Assembly (NCBI RefSeq): GCF_902459745.1
Contig: NZ_CABPSJ010000001.1
Span: 496,001-560,000, forward strand
Length of the DNA: 64,000 nt
Direction: 5' to 3'
Source of the DNA: Pandoraea communis
GTDB lineage: Bacteria > Pseudomonadota > Gammaproteobacteria > Burkholderiales > Burkholderiaceae
Positions 47,193 to 56,013 of the stretch are shown piece by piece. The notes beneath the pieces were generated by a model. That model worked only from the letters and a program-made list of their open reading frames with translations. It searched no databases and had not been told where the DNA came from. A program made the position numbers and the translations under genes. Every line of letters starts with the position of its first letter. Position 1 is the first letter of the stretch.

Positions 47193-48654
47193 GGGGGAAG
47201 GCGGACGCGGCTGGCGCCGGACCATGCTCGGTCAGCGAAATCAAACTGGCCCGTTCCGGCCCGAGTCCAATCCCGGCCAGCGGCGCACCGATGTGCCGCT
47301 CGACGAAATCGACGAAGCCGTGCATCGCGGCGTCGAGTGTTCCCTCACGTCCAAGCGTAAGCGAACGCTCGTTCAGCCCGGGATAAATCAGCACATCCGG
47401 CATGACCTCGCTCGACAACACGTCAGGATGCACGCGCATCGGTATGCCCTGATACGCCGAATGAAAATAATGCGCCAGACAATCGACCTTATTGAGATAC
47501 ACGCAGTCCACCGCGTGCGCCTTGACGACCTCTCGCAACTGCGCGAGGTCAAGCATGCCGATCCGGCGCGGCCGCCCGGTGCCTGTGCCGTACTCGCCCG
47601 TCAGCATTCGAAGTGCGGTGCCGACATCGAACGGATCGTTGGAGCGCAGTAGCTCATCCGGCGAATAGCGCACTTGTTCTTCCGCTGCACCAACGTGTGA
47701 CTGCGACGCCCCGTGGCAGTATTGTGCCGAGCGCTCACCGCCCAGCTCCGAAGGAAACGGGCCTCGCCCGACGCGCGACATGATGGCTTTCGCCACGCCT
47801 ATCGTTCGACGGTGATACTTCGGCGACAGATCCCCCCCTACATAGGCGTAGGCCGGCACGGTGTGGCTCGACGTAACGTATGGCTGGCTGCCGTCAACGA
47901 CGTCGAGCAACACCGACTGCGCGCCTTCGAACAACACGTTGGCACCGTCCTTCACGCGATCCGTGAGCCATCCGCGATCCGGCTCGATGTACCCCCGCAA
48001 GGTCTGCGTGACCTTCGGCAGGCCCAACAACATGTCCGACATTTCAGCGATCCACGGCGACGTACCGCCTTCCGCATTGATCATGCGCGTGAACACGTCC
48101 CGCATCGAGGTGATGGTGTCCGCTTCGTTCTTCAGCAGATCTCCGAGCATCAGATTGACGCGTGTGTCGTGGCGCACACGCATGGCACGATCCGCGTAGC
48201 ATGGCCCGATGCCGTTGCCCGTGGTGCCGATCGTGCCACTTCCGCGCCGATCCATCGCGATGTGGTGCGGCTGCACAAGTGCTGCGCGCGCGCTGATGTG
48301 CAGCCGGCCTTCGAGCGAGATACCCATCTCGCGCAACTGTTCAATCTCGTCGGCCAGTTTCCAGGGGTTGATGGCGCACCCCGACCCGATATAGAGCGTC
48401 GCGTGCGGATGAAATACGCCGGATGGCAATTGCTTGAGCGCGATACGTCCGGAGGGCGTGTCGATGGTGTGCCCCGCGTTGGCACCGCCGTTGAAACGGG
48501 CGATCACGTCGTACCTCGGCGCGAGGGCGTCGATGATCTTCGCCTTGCCTTCGTCGCCATATTGCAAGCCGACGAGTACATCGGCGAAGCCTTCGGCGGA
48601 CTGCGAGGCGAGGGGGGAGGTGTGAAGCGAGGGGCTGGAGGATACAGAGGTCAT
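47185..48654 (-). CDS. Divergent adenylosuccinate synthetase paralogue
   Basis: This 489-residue protein is about 55 longer than usual PurA. It keeps the P-loop-like QYGDEGKAK with catalytic D34, the catalytic H62 in GGANAGHT, GTTGNGIGPCYAD, the GTP-specificity motif LNKVD and the aspartate loop as YGTGTGRPRR. It has an extra 35 or so residues at about 305-350, directly before that loop, and an N-terminal extension. Normal PurA joins IMP and aspartate with GTP. Here it may be a pathway ligase or a resistant copy of the housekeeping target. The ATG overlaps the sbnB stop as ATGA. Confidence 0.88.
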   Translation of the reverse strand: MTSVSSSPSLHTSPLASQSAEGFADVLVGLQYGDEGKAKIIDALAPRYDVIARFNGGANAGHTIDTPSGRIALKQLPSGVFHPHATLYIGSGCAINPWKLADEIEQLREMGISLEGRLHISARAALVQPHHIAMDRRGSGTIGTTGNGIGPCYADRAMRVRHDTRVNLMLGDLLKNEADTITSMRDVFTRMINAEGGTSPWIAEMSDMLLGLPKVTQTLRGYIEPDRGWLTDRVKDGANVLFEGAQSVLLDVVDGSQPYVTSSHTVPAYAYVGGDLSPKYHRRTIGVAKAIMSRVGRGPFPSELGGERSAQYCHGASQSHVGAAEEQVRYSPDELLRSNDPFDVGTALRMLTGEYGTGTGRPRRIGMLDLAQLREVVKAHAVDCVYLNKVDCLAHYFHSAYQGIPMRVHPDVLSSEVMPDVLIYPGLNERSLTLGREGTLDAAMHGFVDFVERHIGAPLAGIGLGPERASLISLTEHGPAPAASAFPHV

Positions 48655-49703
48655 GCGCGTTGCATATCGTAGAAAAATCGGGGAACCGGTGCTTGCTGCG
48701 CCGCCAGCCGGTCGTAGACCCAACGGCCGACGGCAATATCGAGAATGCCCAGGCCGAAGGGGGAAAACACGATTGGCCGGTCACGCGCCGGAGGCTCGCC
48801 ACCACAAAGCAAATGCGGCAACGATGTGGTGACGAAGCGCCGGTGGCCAGCTTCGACTTCCGTGAGATGAAGCGAGGTCATCGCGCGCAGGCAATGATCG
48901 ATGTCGTCGACCACGTTGTAAGACTCGAGAATAATCGCGGGCGCGAGGTCGCGCAGAGAGAGATGCAGCACGATTGGGCAATGCGAGAACCAATCGGGGT
49001 TCTCGAGATAGGGCGACGCCGCCGTTGTGGTGAACACGATGACATCGGCCGCGCGAATGGTGTCTTCCAGCGACGCCTCCGGGCGAGCTTCGTAACCGAG
49101 GTGCTGCCCAATTCGGGTGGCAAGCGACACCGCATAATCGTTGTTCAGATCGTGCACCGTCACCTCGCCGATCGGCAGCGTCGCGAGCGGCAAACACTCG
49201 GCCACATGACGCGCGATAACGCCCGCACCGATAAACGCCACGCGCAGGTTTTTCGACGATGCCTGCCTCATGGCAGGCACGTTGTTCGCGAGGCAGCGTA
49301 GCGCACTCATTGCACTGGCCGCCGTGCGCGCCGCGCTGATGATGCTCGCTTCCATGCACGCCATCGGATAACCGGTCGTAGCGTCGTTCAGAATGAGAAC
49401 GGCCGATGCGCGTGGCATTCCACGCTCGACGTTTTCAGGAAAACTCGATATCCATTTGATGCCGGTGACGCCATCGCCATCACCGTCGCGATCACGAATG
49501 TGCGCTGGCAGCGCGATGATGCGATTTCGTTGCTCGTCGGGGAAACGGAGAAACTGACTTTCCGGATTCACGGTGTGTCCGGCGTTGTGGGCTCGATATG
49601 CCGCTTCGACCGTATCGAGAATGGCAGACTTGTTCTCACCAATGGCAGCATCGATCTGCTCCCCGGTGAACACGCGGAATTGCGGTATCGGCAGGGCGTT
49701 CAT
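48651..49703 (-). CDS. sbnB: 2,3-diaminopropionate biosynthesis dehydrogenase SbnB
   Basis: The 350-residue protein belongs to the ornithine cyclodeaminase/mu-crystallin fold and matches SbnB, which oxidatively cleaves N-(1-amino-1-carboxy-2-ethyl)-glutamate with NAD+ to L-2,3-diaminopropionate and 2-oxoglutarate. Visible are FLRFPDEQRNRIIALPA, GIKWISSFPENVERGMPRAS, EASIISAARTAASA, the NAD loop IGAGVIARHV at about 158-167 and FSPFGLGILDIAVG near the end. Start and stop both overlap the neighbours by four bases (ATGA), showing tight coupling with sbnA and the PurA-like gene. Confidence 0.93.
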   Translation of the reverse strand: MNALPIPQFRVFTGEQIDAAIGENKSAILDTVEAAYRAHNAGHTVNPESQFLRFPDEQRNRIIALPAHIRDRDGDGDGVTGIKWISSFPENVERGMPRASAVLILNDATTGYPMACMEASIISAARTAASAMSALRCLANNVPAMRQASSKNLRVAFIGAGVIARHVAECLPLATLPIGEVTVHDLNNDYAVSLATRIGQHLGYEARPEASLEDTIRAADVIVFTTTAASPYLENPDWFSHCPIVLHLSLRDLAPAIILESYNVVDDIDHCLRAMTSLHLTEVEAGHRRFVTTSLPHLLCGGEPPARDRPIVFSPFGLGILDIAVGRWVYDRLAAQQAPVPRFFYDMQRA

Positions 49704-50785
49704 GACAATGAAGGGCTCACGATGTCGAGGGTGTGGGATGCCCCGCGAGGCGCACCGGAAAGATCGTCAACGCTGGCAGCGGCCCAGTCCGGGTCGTAGA
49801 GGGTGTCCAGATACTTGTCGCCCATGTCCGGCGCAATGGCGACGACCGTGTCGTTGGCCGCGATGTCCCCCGACGACATTTGCACGGCGCGCAGCACGCT
49901 GCCCGTCGACCCGCCTGCCAGCAAACCGCGTGCGGCCAGCATGTGACACATGCGCAGTGTGTCCGCTTCGGGGATGTGGACGATGGCGTCCGGGGGCTCC
50001 GCCTCTAGCGGTTCGCACAGCGGCGGGCGGCAGCTTGTCCCCAGTCCGGGAATGCGTCTCGGTCCCGGCGGCCCACCGAACGTGACGGAGCCGGCGGCAT
50101 CGACCGCGATGACGCGCGTCGGCAGTCGATGCGCTCGCACGTACCGCAAGCACCCGATCAACGTGCCGGTCGTGCCCGCGCCGATGAACAGATGGCCGAG
50201 GTCGGGATAGGTTGCGAAGATTTCGGGCGCCGTCCAACGGTAGTGCGCCCGCCAATTGGCGGGATTGGCATATTGATTGACCCACACCCATCGCGCATCG
50301 CGCGCCACTTGTTCCCGGATCCACGCGATGCGTGTACCGAGATAGCCGCCCTGCGCATCACGACGCTCGACGCACACGACGCGGGCGCCTGCCGCTTGCA
50401 TGGCACGGATGGCCTGACGCGAGGTATTGGGATCGGTCACACAGGTGAATCGGTAGCCGCGATTCGCACACACCATCGCCAACGCCACCCCGAGATTTCC
50501 GGACGACGACTCGACGATCTGCGTGTTCGCACAAATGCGCCCCGTCGCTTCCAGATCTTCGATCAGGTGAAGCGCAGTCTTGAGCTTGATGGAACCGGCG
50601 GGATTCAGTCCCTCCAGCTTGAGGTGAACCGTGGCGAGACACAAACCGTCAATCGCCGTGAAGACAGGAGCCGTCGGTTGCAGGAATGCGCCACCGACGC
50701 GCAACAGCAGGTCGTCGCGTGTTTTGTTGCTTGCTTCGGGCCCGACCTGCGGCGGCACCGCCAACGTTTCGTGCTGATACCCCAC
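49700..50785 (-). CDS. sbnA: 2,3-diaminopropionate biosynthesis synthase SbnA
   Basis: This 361-residue PLP enzyme of the cysteine-synthase fold joins O-phospho-L-serine and glutamate into the SbnB substrate. The PLP lysine is K67 in LNPAGSIKLKTA, followed by SSSGNLGVALAM and RDAQGGYLGTRI, segments that mark SbnA rather than CysK. The likely start is the GTG at 50785 with GGGAGG five bases upstream. A TTG at 50821 would extend it by twelve residues. It is the first gene of the operon, and a lux-box-like site lies about 125 bases upstream. Confidence 0.92.
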   Translation of the reverse strand: MGYQHETLAVPPQVGPEASNKTRDDLLLRVGGAFLQPTAPVFTAIDGLCLATVHLKLEGLNPAGSIKLKTALHLIEDLEATGRICANTQIVESSSGNLGVALAMVCANRGYRFTCVTDPNTSRQAIRAMQAAGARVVCVERRDAQGGYLGTRIAWIREQVARDARWVWVNQYANPANWRAHYRWTAPEIFATYPDLGHLFIGAGTTGTLIGCLRYVRAHRLPTRVIAVDAAGSVTFGGPPGPRRIPGLGTSCRPPLCEPLEAEPPDAIVHIPEADTLRMCHMLAARGLLAGGSTGSVLRAVQMSSGDIAANDTVVAIAPDMGDKYLDTLYDPDWAAASVDDLSGAPRGASHTLDIVSPSLS

Positions 50786-50881
50786 CCCTACCTCCCGAAG
50801 TCCCGCCCGAAGGCGACGCAATGGCGTGGCGGAGGGATTGCGGTTCGCAAAGTCCTTCGTTCATGCACGCCGTGAAGCGTC

Positions 50882-50887
50882 ATTTAA
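50882..50887 (-). promoter_or_regulatory. Candidate -10 box of the sbnA operon
   Basis: TTAAAT on the minus strand lies 97 bases before the sbnA start. If it is the -10, transcription would begin near 50875, which puts the centre of the lux-box-like palindrome at about -44. That is the geometry of class II LuxR activation, in which a poor -35 is expected. Confidence 0.4.
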
Positions 50888-50910
50888 GCGAACGGGACGA
50901 GCGCGGAACA

Positions 50911-50928
50911 CCTGCATAGTCGTGTAGG
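50911..50928. promoter_or_regulatory. Lux-box-like palindrome upstream of sbnA
   Basis: The 18-bp site CCTGCATAGTCGTGTAGG has half-sites CCTGCA and TGTAGG and satisfies the loose LuxR-family rule CT-N12-AG. It lies in the 287-bp gap between sbnA and the BioC-like gene, which otherwise shows no gene. It is a candidate binding site for the convergent LuxR-type protein. Confidence 0.5.
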
Positions 50929-51072
50929 ACGCAGGATGCGGCGGGGTATTTGGGAACCTGCGAAACGCTCTACGCTAGCAACTGCAGCTTGGGGAATCGG
51001 GAAATCGGCGGAATATCGCCGTGAACCCGTCGAACGCGCAGGCATATGCCGAAACGCGTTCGCGGATGACGC

Positions 51073-51993
51073 TCAGCGAGGCCGGCCGCCGCGCCCAATG
51101 TCCTGAATACGAACGACGGCGTTGCCTGCTGCATCGGTCTTTTCGGGAATTTTCCAGGCGTGACCGTAGACAAGCTCGAAAGTCAGCGCAATCGTGCCAT
51201 CCGGCCCGCGCTGACGCTCCAACGCCGCGCGCAAGGCCGCAAGGCGCGCCCTCCCTGTGAGCCCGCTACGACGCTCCGGCAACGGATTTACGCCAAGCAG
51301 ACGGACGTCGCGCAACAACGTATCCGGAGATTCGAACGTGAGCGTGAGGCGCTCCATGTCCGTGACAGGCGTATCGAAGCCGCTTGCGACCATCATGTCT
51401 CCCAGATCGTGCATGTCCGTCGGCTCGAGCACGTGCGCAACGTCATCGACTTCCGCCCATGCCGCGCGCAGTTCGCGCAGCGTGTCGGGGCCATAGGCCG
51501 AGAACATCAGCAATCCATCCGTACTCAGCACGCGATGCCACTCGGGAATGACGCGATGCGGCTCGCGATACCAGTGAAGTGCGAGATTCGACCACACCAG
51601 ATCGAATGTGCGCGAGGCGAACGGAAGGGCCGAGAAATCGCCCTGCACCACACCGTACGGCGGCGCAGTGCGCAGCAGCCGGCGCCAGCCAGTCGTCGCC
51701 CCTGCCGCAGCGGCCGCTTTGGCCATCGCGAACGAGGCATCCAGGCCTACGCGATAGGCGTCGGGATAGCGTTCGCCGAAGTTCAGCAAGTCGCCGCCCG
51801 TGCCACATCCGACATCCAGCACGCGTTTGGGCTTGAGCTTGATGTAATCGAGCCGGCTCGCGAGCCGCGACGCCACCTCCCGCATCAGGAAATCGGCCTC
51901 GTGCCAGTTCGGCGCGCGGCGGTCGAACGCGGTGCGCAAAAAGCGGGCGGAGAACGCTGAGGACGGGGTTTGGGGAGCGGCTGAAGGCTTCAT
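51073..51993 (-). CDS. bioC: BioC-like SAM-dependent methyltransferase
   Basis: This 306-residue class I methyltransferase has the SAM loop VLDVGCGTGGDLLNFGERYP, FDLVWSNLALHWYREPHRVI and HRVLSTDGLLMFSAYGPDTL. The set resembles betaproteobacterial BioC, which methylates malonyl-ACP at the start of biotin synthesis. No other bio gene is adjacent, so the assignment rests on family resemblance. I chose the ATG at 51993; the longer frame to 52086 would cross into the divergent comF promoter region. Confidence 0.7.
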   Translation of the reverse strand: MKPSAAPQTPSSAFSARFLRTAFDRRAPNWHEADFLMREVASRLASRLDYIKLKPKRVLDVGCGTGGDLLNFGERYPDAYRVGLDASFAMAKAAAAAGATTGWRRLLRTAPPYGVVQGDFSALPFASRTFDLVWSNLALHWYREPHRVIPEWHRVLSTDGLLMFSAYGPDTLRELRAAWAEVDDVAHVLEPTDMHDLGDMMVASGFDTPVTDMERLTLTFESPDTLLRDVRLLGVNPLPERRSGLTGRARLAALRAALERQRGPDGTIALTFELVYGHAWKIPEKTDAAGNAVVRIQDIGRGGRPR

Positions 51994-52165
51994 GGGACGG
52001 GCAAAAAGGCGAGTCGGCAGTATACTCGTTGCTGTCCGAATGCATCGGGCACCGCCAAGCGGCCCGGCCCAGACCGATCTCCGCACCTGACGGCGCAGGC
52101 AGTTCCGCCCGCCACATCACTTTGTCCCTACTATCGCCTTGCCCATCCCTCACGCCACTTTCCCC

Positions 52166-52942
52166 ATGCTCGCCAGGTTTGCCGGTGGACTGCTGCGCGT
52201 GGCGTTGCCGGACCACTGCGCGGTCTGCCGCCGGCGCGCTGCGCGACAAATCTGCTCGGATTGCGCACGGGCATTCGACGCCGCCCGGTCCGACGCGCCG
52301 CTGCGTTGCCAGCAATGTGCCGCCGCATTGCCATCGCTGGCGTCACCGATGGAGGACGCAAGGACACCCCATGCCGAAGGTGCGACAATTTGCCGCACTC
52401 AATCACCCATCGTCTGCGGACAATGCCTGCGGCACCGCCCCGCATTCGACGCCACATTGACGCTCGCAGACTACGTGGCGCCACTCGATATGCTGATGAT
52501 TCGTCTGAAATACCATAACGCCCTGCCGTTCGCTCGCGAATTCGGCGAACGCCTGGGCGACGCGTTGACGGCGCGTGGTGACGCGACACCGCTGCTGGTG
52601 CCCGTACCGCTTGCCCCCTCACGACTCGCGTCGCGTGGTTTCAATCAGGCTTGGGAACTGGCGCGGGTGGCATCCCGTCGTGCGAATCTGCCCGCCAGCG
52701 CCCATGTGCTGCGACGTGAGCGATCGACTGCCACACAGCAGCGCCTGTCCCGCGAAGCGCGCAGGTGCAATTTGCGCGGCGCTTTCGTCGCAAACGACCA
52801 CGCCCGCGGACGCCGCATCGTGCTAGTCGACGACGTCATGACCACCGGCGCGACCTGCGATGCTGCAGCCGCCGCGCTCAAGCATGCCGGCGCAACGCAC
52901 GTCCTTGCGGCTGTCGTATTGCGTACCCCGTCTTCTCTGTAA
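52166..52942 (+). CDS. comF: ComF family phosphoribosyltransferase-like protein
   Basis: The 258-residue protein has N-terminal paired cysteines (CAVCRRR, CSDC, CQQC, CGQC) of a zinc ribbon and a C-terminal PRTase fold with VLVDDVMTTGAT. ComF proteins act in uptake or processing of transforming DNA in competent bacteria. The frame starts at a TTG at 52139, but the ATG at 52166 fits the family start. It is followed by trmL after 18 bases. Confidence 0.87.
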   Translation: MLARFAGGLLRVALPDHCAVCRRRAARQICSDCARAFDAARSDAPLRCQQCAAALPSLASPMEDARTPHAEGATICRTQSPIVCGQCLRHRPAFDATLTLADYVAPLDMLMIRLKYHNALPFAREFGERLGDALTARGDATPLLVPVPLAPSRLASRGFNQAWELARVASRRANLPASAHVLRRERSTATQQRLSREARRCNLRGAFVANDHARGRRIVLVDDVMTTGATCDAAAAALKHAGATHVLAAVVLRTPSSL

Positions 52943-52960
52943 CTCTGCCCCCCAACGCTC

Positions 52961-53431
52961 ATGTTCAACGTCGTTCTCGTCTCCCCTGAAATTCCGCCGA
53001 ACACGGGTAACGTGATTCGCCTGTGTGCCAACACCGGCGCACGGCTGCATCTGATCGAACCGCTCGGCTTTCCACTGGACGACGCGCGTATGCGCCGCGC
53101 GGGGCTTGACTATCACGAGTACGCAGAGATGAAGGTCCACCCGGACTGGCGTGCGTTTCTGGCTGCCGAGACACCCGACCCGGCGCGGATGTTCGCGCTG
53201 ACGACACGCGGTTCGCGCCCCTTTGGCGAGTTGTCCTTCGCACCAGGCGATTGGTTCATCTTCGGCTCGGAAACGCGTGGCCTCGCGCCGGAATTGCTCG
53301 ACACGTTCACCACCACGCAACGCGTGCGCCTGCCGATGCGCCCCGGCAACCGGAGCCTCAATCTGTCGAATACGGTCGCCGTAGTGGTCTTCGAAGCATG
53401 GCGCCAGCAGGGTTACGCCGAGGGGGCCTGA
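52961..53431 (+). CDS. trmL: tRNA (cytidine/uridine-34-2'-O)-methyltransferase TrmL
   Basis: TrmL methylates the wobble ribose of tRNA-Leu isoacceptors. The 156-residue SPOUT protein has [20 protein letters not shown] at its start, the knot segment [15 protein letters not shown] and [20 protein letters not shown]. Its end overlaps the convergent macrodomain gene by 19 bases. Confidence 0.93.
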   Translation: MFNVVLVSPEIPPNTGNVIRLCANTGARLHLIEPLGFPLDDARMRRAGLDYHEYAEMKVHPDWRAFLAAETPDPARMFALTTRGSRPFGELSFAPGDWFIFGSETRGLAPELLDTFTTTQRVRLPMRPGNRSLNLSNTVAVVVFEAWRQQGYAEGA

Positions 53432-53943
53432 CTGGCGAGTTCCGCTTGATAGCGTGCCAGCATCGGGGCGTCGAAGCAGACGAACTCCACACGTTCGATG
53501 TTCGGGAAGTGAGGCAGCGCATCGAGCACGGTGAACACGGCCAACGGCACGGCGAGTTCGGCCGGATAGCCAAAGATGCCGCAACTGATCGCCGGAAAGG
53601 CCACACTCCGGCAGTCATGTTCCGATGCCAGACGCAGGCTTTCCCGGTAGCAACTTGCCAGCAGGGCGGGTTCGCCGTCAGCGCCGCCGCTCCAGACCGG
53701 GCCGACCGCATGGATCACGAACCTCGCCTTGAGGCGAAATCCTGGGGTGAGCTTTGCCTGCCCGGTGGGACAGCCGTGAAGTTTGCGGCAGGCTTCGAGC
53801 AGTTCTGGGCCGGCCGCGCGATGGATCGCTCCATTGACGCCACCACCACCGAGCAACAGCTCGTTCGCGGCATTCACGATGGCATCGACGGGGGATTGGG
53901 TGATGTCGCCTTGGGAGGCGTGCAGACGGGAAACTTGCGACAT
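53413..53943 (-). CDS. Macrodomain protein (O-acetyl-ADP-ribose deacetylase type)
   Basis: The 176-residue single macrodomain has [20 protein letters not shown] and [14 protein letters not shown], the ADP-ribose binding loops of the YmdB/MacroD group, and [15 protein letters not shown]. Such enzymes remove acetyl or ADP-ribosyl groups. GGGAG precedes the ATG at 53943, which I prefer to the frame start at 54033. Confidence 0.9.
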   Translation of the reverse strand: MSQVSRLHASQGDITQSPVDAIVNAANELLLGGGGVNGAIHRAAGPELLEACRKLHGCPTGQAKLTPGFRLKARFVIHAVGPVWSGGADGEPALLASCYRESLRLASEHDCRSVAFPAISCGIFGYPAELAVPLAVFTVLDALPHFPNIERVEFVCFDAPMLARYQAELASQAPSA

Positions 53944-54086
53944 GGGCTCGACTCCCTTGTTGCGAGTGCCGGCGACGGGATTGCGCCACCGGGGAAACGG
54001 CTCACCGGCAATCCCGCAGCGGATCATCGGCAAGCCACGCGAAACCTGACGCCGTCGCGTTGACGGCGCAACATGCGGTGACGCGT

Positions 54087-55100
54087 TTAGCCCACGTCGC
54101 CCTCGCGCTCAGCGCGGGCATCGCGCCGCAGCAGGGCTTCCACCGCCGCGCGGGCAGGCAAACCCTCGAACAATGTGGCGCATACCGCGTCGGTAATCGG
54201 CATTTCGACGCCGTGCGCACGGGCCAGATCACGCACCGCACGTGCACATCGTACGCCTTCGGCGACATGTCCCAACGACGCCAGCACGTCGTCGAGCGAT
54301 TTTCCTGTCGCCAGTTGCAATCCCACCGTGCGGTTGCGCGACAAATCGCCGGTTGCCGTCAGGATCAGATCGCCCATGCCCGTCAGCCCCATGAACGTCT
54401 CGGGCTTACCGCCCAGCGCAACGCCCAAGCGGGTCATTTCGGCCAGACCGCGCGTCACCAGCGCTGCGCGGGCGTTAAGCCCCAAACCCAGACCGTCGCT
54501 CACACCCGTGGCAATCGCGAGCACGTTCTTTACGGCGCCCCCTACTTCGACACCGACGAGATCGTCACTCGAATAGATGCGCAGGGCGTCGAAATGGCAG
54601 GCAGCGATCGTCAGCTCGCACAGCGACGGCACCGCGCTGGCAATGGTCAGCGCTGCCGGGAGGCCCTGCGCGACTTCGCGCGCAAAGCTCGGCCCCGAGA
54701 GCGAACCACCCGCAACCTGCGGGAAAACCTCGGCAACGATCTGATGCGGCAGCAGCCCGGTGTCCGCCTCAAAGCCCTTGCAGAGCCAGATCAGGTTCTG
54801 CGGCGGATGGGCGGCGAGCGCCATATGGCCAGCCAATGCGCGCAAGCCTGCGACGGGCACGGCTGCGACGCACAAGGCGTGTTCCCCCGTGCCATGCGCC
54901 AGCGCCGTCGCGAAATCGGCTTCGAATCGCAAACGGGGAGACAGCGTGGAACCGGGGAGGTAGGCGGAATTCTCGTGGGAGGCGGCCAGTTGCTTCACGA
55001 GCGCAACGTCGCGCGCCCAAAGGACAACGTCATGGCGTACTGCCATGTGACTCGCCATTGCGGTGCCCCAGGCACCTGCACCGAATACGGCAATCTTCAT
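54087..55100 (-). CDS. gpsA: Glycerol-3-phosphate dehydrogenase [NAD(P)+] GpsA
   Basis: GpsA reduces dihydroxyacetone phosphate to sn-glycerol 3-phosphate for phospholipids. The 337-residue protein has the NAD motif [12 protein letters not shown], the [13 protein letters not shown] catalytic region with its lysine, and [20 protein letters not shown]. It follows secB on the same strand by 64 bases. Confidence 0.96.
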   Translation of the reverse strand: MKIAVFGAGAWGTAMASHMAVRHDVVLWARDVALVKQLAASHENSAYLPGSTLSPRLRFEADFATALAHGTGEHALCVAAVPVAGLRALAGHMALAAHPPQNLIWLCKGFEADTGLLPHQIVAEVFPQVAGGSLSGPSFAREVAQGLPAALTIASAVPSLCELTIAACHFDALRIYSSDDLVGVEVGGAVKNVLAIATGVSDGLGLGLNARAALVTRGLAEMTRLGVALGGKPETFMGLTGMGDLILTATGDLSRNRTVGLQLATGKSLDDVLASLGHVAEGVRCARAVRDLARAHGVEMPITDAVCATLFEGLPARAAVEALLRRDARAEREGDVG

Positions 55101-55164
55101 GAAGGGGGCCTCGACGCGAAAGCCGGCACGGGGCCGGCCATCGCGCCGATCAAGCGCAAAGCGC

Positions 55165-55671
55165 TTAGTGAGTCTGAGCGGACGAGCCGTCGGGCATGAC
55201 GATGCCCGGTGCCGGCGTCTCGCCGTTGGCCGCTTGTTGCTCGGCCAGTTGTGCCAGACGTTGCTCGTACAGCGCCTGGAAGTTCACTTCGGCCAGGTGG
55301 ATCGGCTGGAAGCCGGCACGGCTGATGGCGTCGGCCACGTTGGCACGCAGGTACGGATAGACGATCGTCGGGCAAGCGATGCCGATGAGCGGATCGAGCT
55401 GTTCGACCGGCACATTGCGGATTTCGAAAATACCGGCTTGTTTGCCTTCGACCAGGAACGCGACCTTGTCCTTGATCTTGGCCGTCACGGTGGCGATCAC
55501 GGCGACTTCGAAGATTTCCTCGGCCAGACGCTCAGCGGCGACGTCCAGTTGCACTTCGACGGTCGGCATCTCCTGCTCGAGGAAGATCGCGGGCGAGTTC
55601 GGCTGCTCGAGCGACAGATCTTTCAGGTAAGCGCGCTGGATGCTGAAAAACGGCTGATTCTGGTCGGACAT
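55165..55671 (-). CDS. secB: Protein-export chaperone SecB
   Basis: SecB keeps preproteins unfolded and hands them to SecA. The 168-residue protein contains [20 protein letters not shown] and [20 protein letters not shown], both typical. I chose the ATG at 55671 because AAGGAAAC lies just upstream. It lies in a rhodanese-grxC-secB-gpsA run, which is the usual gammaproteobacterial and betaproteobacterial order. Confidence 0.96.
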   Translation of the reverse strand: MSDQNQPFFSIQRAYLKDLSLEQPNSPAIFLEQEMPTVEVQLDVAAERLAEEIFEVAVIATVTAKIKDKVAFLVEGKQAGIFEIRNVPVEQLDPLIGIACPTIVYPYLRANVADAISRAGFQPIHLAEVNFQALYEQRLAQLAEQQAANGETPAPGIVMPDGSSAQTH

Positions 55672-55735
55672 TTCGTTTCCTTGGTATGAGACAGCCACGT
55701 AGGCACGCGGCTGGGCGCACTATTTTCAGGCGGTA

Positions 55736-55996
55736 TCAGGCCGCTTGCAAGAGCGGCAGGAGGCCACCGGCACGATCCAGTGCCGACAGATCGTCGTAAC
55801 CGCCAATGTGACGCTCATCGATGTAGATCTGCGGCACCGTACGGCGGCCCGTGCGCGTCATCATTTCCTCGCGGCGGACGGGTTCCTTGTCGATCAGGAT
55901 CTTCTCGATGTCCTGAACGCCGCGCTGGCGCAGCAGACGTTCCGCCATCTGGCAATACGGGCACACTTGCGTGCTGTACATCACGATCTTCGGCAT
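55736..55996 (-). CDS. grxC: Glutaredoxin 3
   Basis: The 86-residue thioredoxin-fold protein has the CPYC active site (MYSTQVCPYCQMAERLL), the cis-proline TVPQIYI and the glutathione-binding GGYDDL. It reduces glutathione-mixed disulfides. The ATG at 55996 has AGGAG nine bases upstream. Confidence 0.95.
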   Translation of the reverse strand: MPKIVMYSTQVCPYCQMAERLLRQRGVQDIEKILIDKEPVRREEMMTRTGRRTVPQIYIDERHIGGYDDLSALDRAGGLLPLLQAA

Positions 55997-56013
55997 GACT
56001 TGCAACTCCTCGA

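Noticed and set aside
47185-48654. Housekeeping purA
   Set aside because: Length, the insertion before the aspartate loop and the operon context differ from standard PurA, so I call it a paralogue. A genome-wide search is needed to be certain.
49700-50785. Cysteine synthase (cysK/cysM)
   Set aside because: Adjacent sbnB and the GGYLGTRI and NPAGSIKLK segments point to SbnA rather than a cysteine synthase.
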